64,000 nt of DNA from Acinetobacter pragensis (lineage in GTDB: Bacteria > Pseudomonadota > Gammaproteobacteria > Pseudomonadales > Moraxellaceae), in assembly GCF_001605895.1 (NCBI RefSeq), contig NZ_LUAW01000016.1:1-64000 (forward strand), given 5' to 3'. The position numbers and the translations under genes were made by a program. The notes below the pieces were generated by a model. It was not told where the DNA came from. It saw only the letters and a program-made list of their open reading frames with translations, and searched no databases. Of the stretch, positions 62,985 through 64,000 are shown one piece after another; position 1 is the stretch's first letter; each line of letters starts with the position of its first letter.

Positions 62985-64000
62985 CTAATTTTGAATAAAT
63001 AATGCTGGCAGCACCTGCCCTGCATGTATGGGTTCACCTGCAGGAACACGGACTATGCAATTGGCATGCATAAGATTGCTGAGCATGTGCGATTGCTGTT
63101 TGTCTAGACTGCTGAGCTGTAATCGGCCATTTTCAAAAACAGCATTCATTCTTAGAAAGCGTTCCCGCGCGTCAGGTTTAAGATCGTGCTGCATTGCACC
63201 GCTTCCCCACCGCAGATGTTTTTTTTGCCCTTGCAAGGCGGCCAATATAGTAGAAACATAAATTTGCATGCCCATGTAAACAGCCGCCGGATTACCCGGC
63301 AGCCCGATCAGTATGCAGCGGGTTTGATCTTCACGTTGAAACAAGGCAAAAAGCATCGGTTTCCCTGGTTTTTGCTTAACTTTCCAGAAAATTTGCTGAA
63401 ATCCTAATTTTAAAGCTGCTGGGCGGACAAAGTCGTAGTCGCCGACAGAAACCCCGCCTGTGCTGATCACTGCATCATATTGATCTTTAAGCTGATTAAA
63501 GAGTGCTGTGACCGCAAGGTGCGTATCTTCAACATGAAAGATATCAACTGAATGGCGGTGTGATTGGAACCAAGCCTGAATCAGCGGTGCATTGGCATCA
63601 AAAATTTTTCCTGAGCTTAAATCGTCAACTGTCTCAGCCACTTCATCCCCAGTAATGACAACCGCAATTTTAGGATAGCGGAATACCGTGACGTGCTTTA
63701 CTCCTGCCATGCTTAAGGAGGCTATAGCCCCGACGCTGAGCTGCTGCCCTGTTGATGCCAGCAATTGGCCTTGCGAAACTTCTTCGCCGATATCGCGGAT
63801 ATCTGAATGCAGGGCTAAATTTTTCACCACCACAATATGCTGAGGATGAAGCTGTATAATTTCCTGACGCGCTACCGTTGTTGTGCCTGCTGGGATTTTC
63901 GCGCCTGTAAATATTCGCAGAGCCTGGCCTTCTTTCAATTCAAGCTCGACCGGCTGACCTGCCCGTATTTCACCAATCAGCTCAAATGCCGTATTGGGCA
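62985..64000 (-). CDS. moeA: Molybdopterin molybdenumtransferase (5' part beyond the window)
   Basis: At least 338 codons, open to the window edge; a TTG near 63938 is not the true start because the frame continues with P-N-T-A-F-E-L-I. Visible MoeA motifs are F-T-G-A-K-I-P-A-G near 63905, T-G-D-E, S-T-G-G-V-S-V-G-D-Y-D and G-L-P-G-N-P-A-A. It inserts molybdenum into molybdopterin. Together with modABC downstream it forms a molybdenum uptake and cofactor unit. Confidence 0.9.
   Translation of the reverse strand, partial: PNTAFELIGEIRAGQPVELELKEGQALRIFTGAKIPAGTTTVARQEIIQLHPQHIVVVKNLALHSDIRDIGEEVSQGQLLASTGQQLSVGAIASLSMAGVKHVTVFRYPKIAVVITGDEVAETVDDLSSGKIFDANAPLIQAWFQSHRHSVDIFHVEDTHLAVTALFNQLKDQYDAVISTGGVSVGDYDFVRPAALKLGFQQIFWKVKQKPGKPMLFALFQREDQTRCILIGLPGNPAAVYMGMQIYVSTILAALQGQKKHLRWGSGAMQHDLKPDARERFLRMNAVFENGRLQLSSLDKQQSHMLSNLMHANCIVRVPAGEPIHAGQVLPALFIQN

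Noticed and set aside
1-64000. CRISPR arrays, tRNA or rRNA genes, insertion sequences, prophage
   Set aside because: No regularly spaced repeats, cloverleaf candidates, transposase or phage-like proteins were seen on either strand.

Overview
The window reads as chromosomal DNA of an Acinetobacter (Moraxellaceae) strain. The basis is moderately low GC, Acinetobacter-type proteins (an AbeS-like SMR pump, SstT, a CzcI-C-B-A efflux set, a D-glucarate/galactarate cluster) and compact operons closed by short hairpin terminators. I found no rRNA, tRNA, CRISPR array, prophage or insertion sequence. The species cannot be fixed from the sequence alone.

Layout. (1) 0.05-1.4 kb: a 3-oxoadipate enol-lactonase and a small secreted protein. 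(2) 1.4-7.5 kb: a probable glutarate catabolism block (family III CoA-transferase, MFS carrier, glutaryl-CoA dehydrogenase) with a divergent LysR regulator, followed by a zinc-site-reduced sirtuin. (3) 7.7-24.5 kb: a nitrogen-scavenging locus, the most interesting part. It has an ABC importer (permease and ATPase at 7.7-9.5 kb, binding lipoprotein at 12.1-13.1 kb), an Fe(II)/2-oxoglutarate oxygenase, an unknown 300-residue protein, an SMR pump, allophanate hydrolase, a NikR-like repressor, a biotin-dependent carboxylase and two DUF1989 proteins. A guanidine-I (ykkC) riboswitch precedes the last three genes, so the carboxylase is best read as guanidine carboxylase with carboxyguanidine deiminase, not urea carboxylase. 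Inferred pathway: guanidine to carboxyguanidine to allophanate to ammonia and CO2.

This locus has a coherent regulatory layer. Each of its three operons has a sigma-54 promoter (TGGCAY-N5-YTGCW) and beside it a 28-bp operator of exact NikR geometry (GTAWTA-N16-TAATAY). The only NikR homologue in the window lies in the locus and has lost three of the four nickel ligands. I infer a nickel-blind NikR paralogue that, with nitrogen control and a guanidine riboswitch, runs a guanidine regulon. The oxygenase may release guanidine from a larger guanidino compound.

(4) 24.6-32 kb: an orphan LysR regulator, a HAD phosphatase, a small lipoprotein, then acetate/succinate CoA-transferase, thiolase and a long acyl-CoA dehydrogenase. 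(5) 32.4-36.4 kb: a TetR regulator and the copper block copZ, cueR, copA, with two CueR-type promoters of 19-bp spacing. (6) 36.6-43.3 kb: cysteine synthase, a two-cysteine ArsR protein of the persulfide-sensing type, a SulP transporter, SstT, a DUF1275 membrane protein and a DUF2058 protein. (7) 43.3-54.2 kb: a hexarate (galactarate/glucarate) catabolic cluster with a FadR-type regulator and three similar candidate operators. (8) 54.5-60.7 kb: a czcICBA-type Zn/Co/Cd efflux operon. (9) 60.9-64 kb: modC-modB-modA and moeA, the last cut by the window edge.
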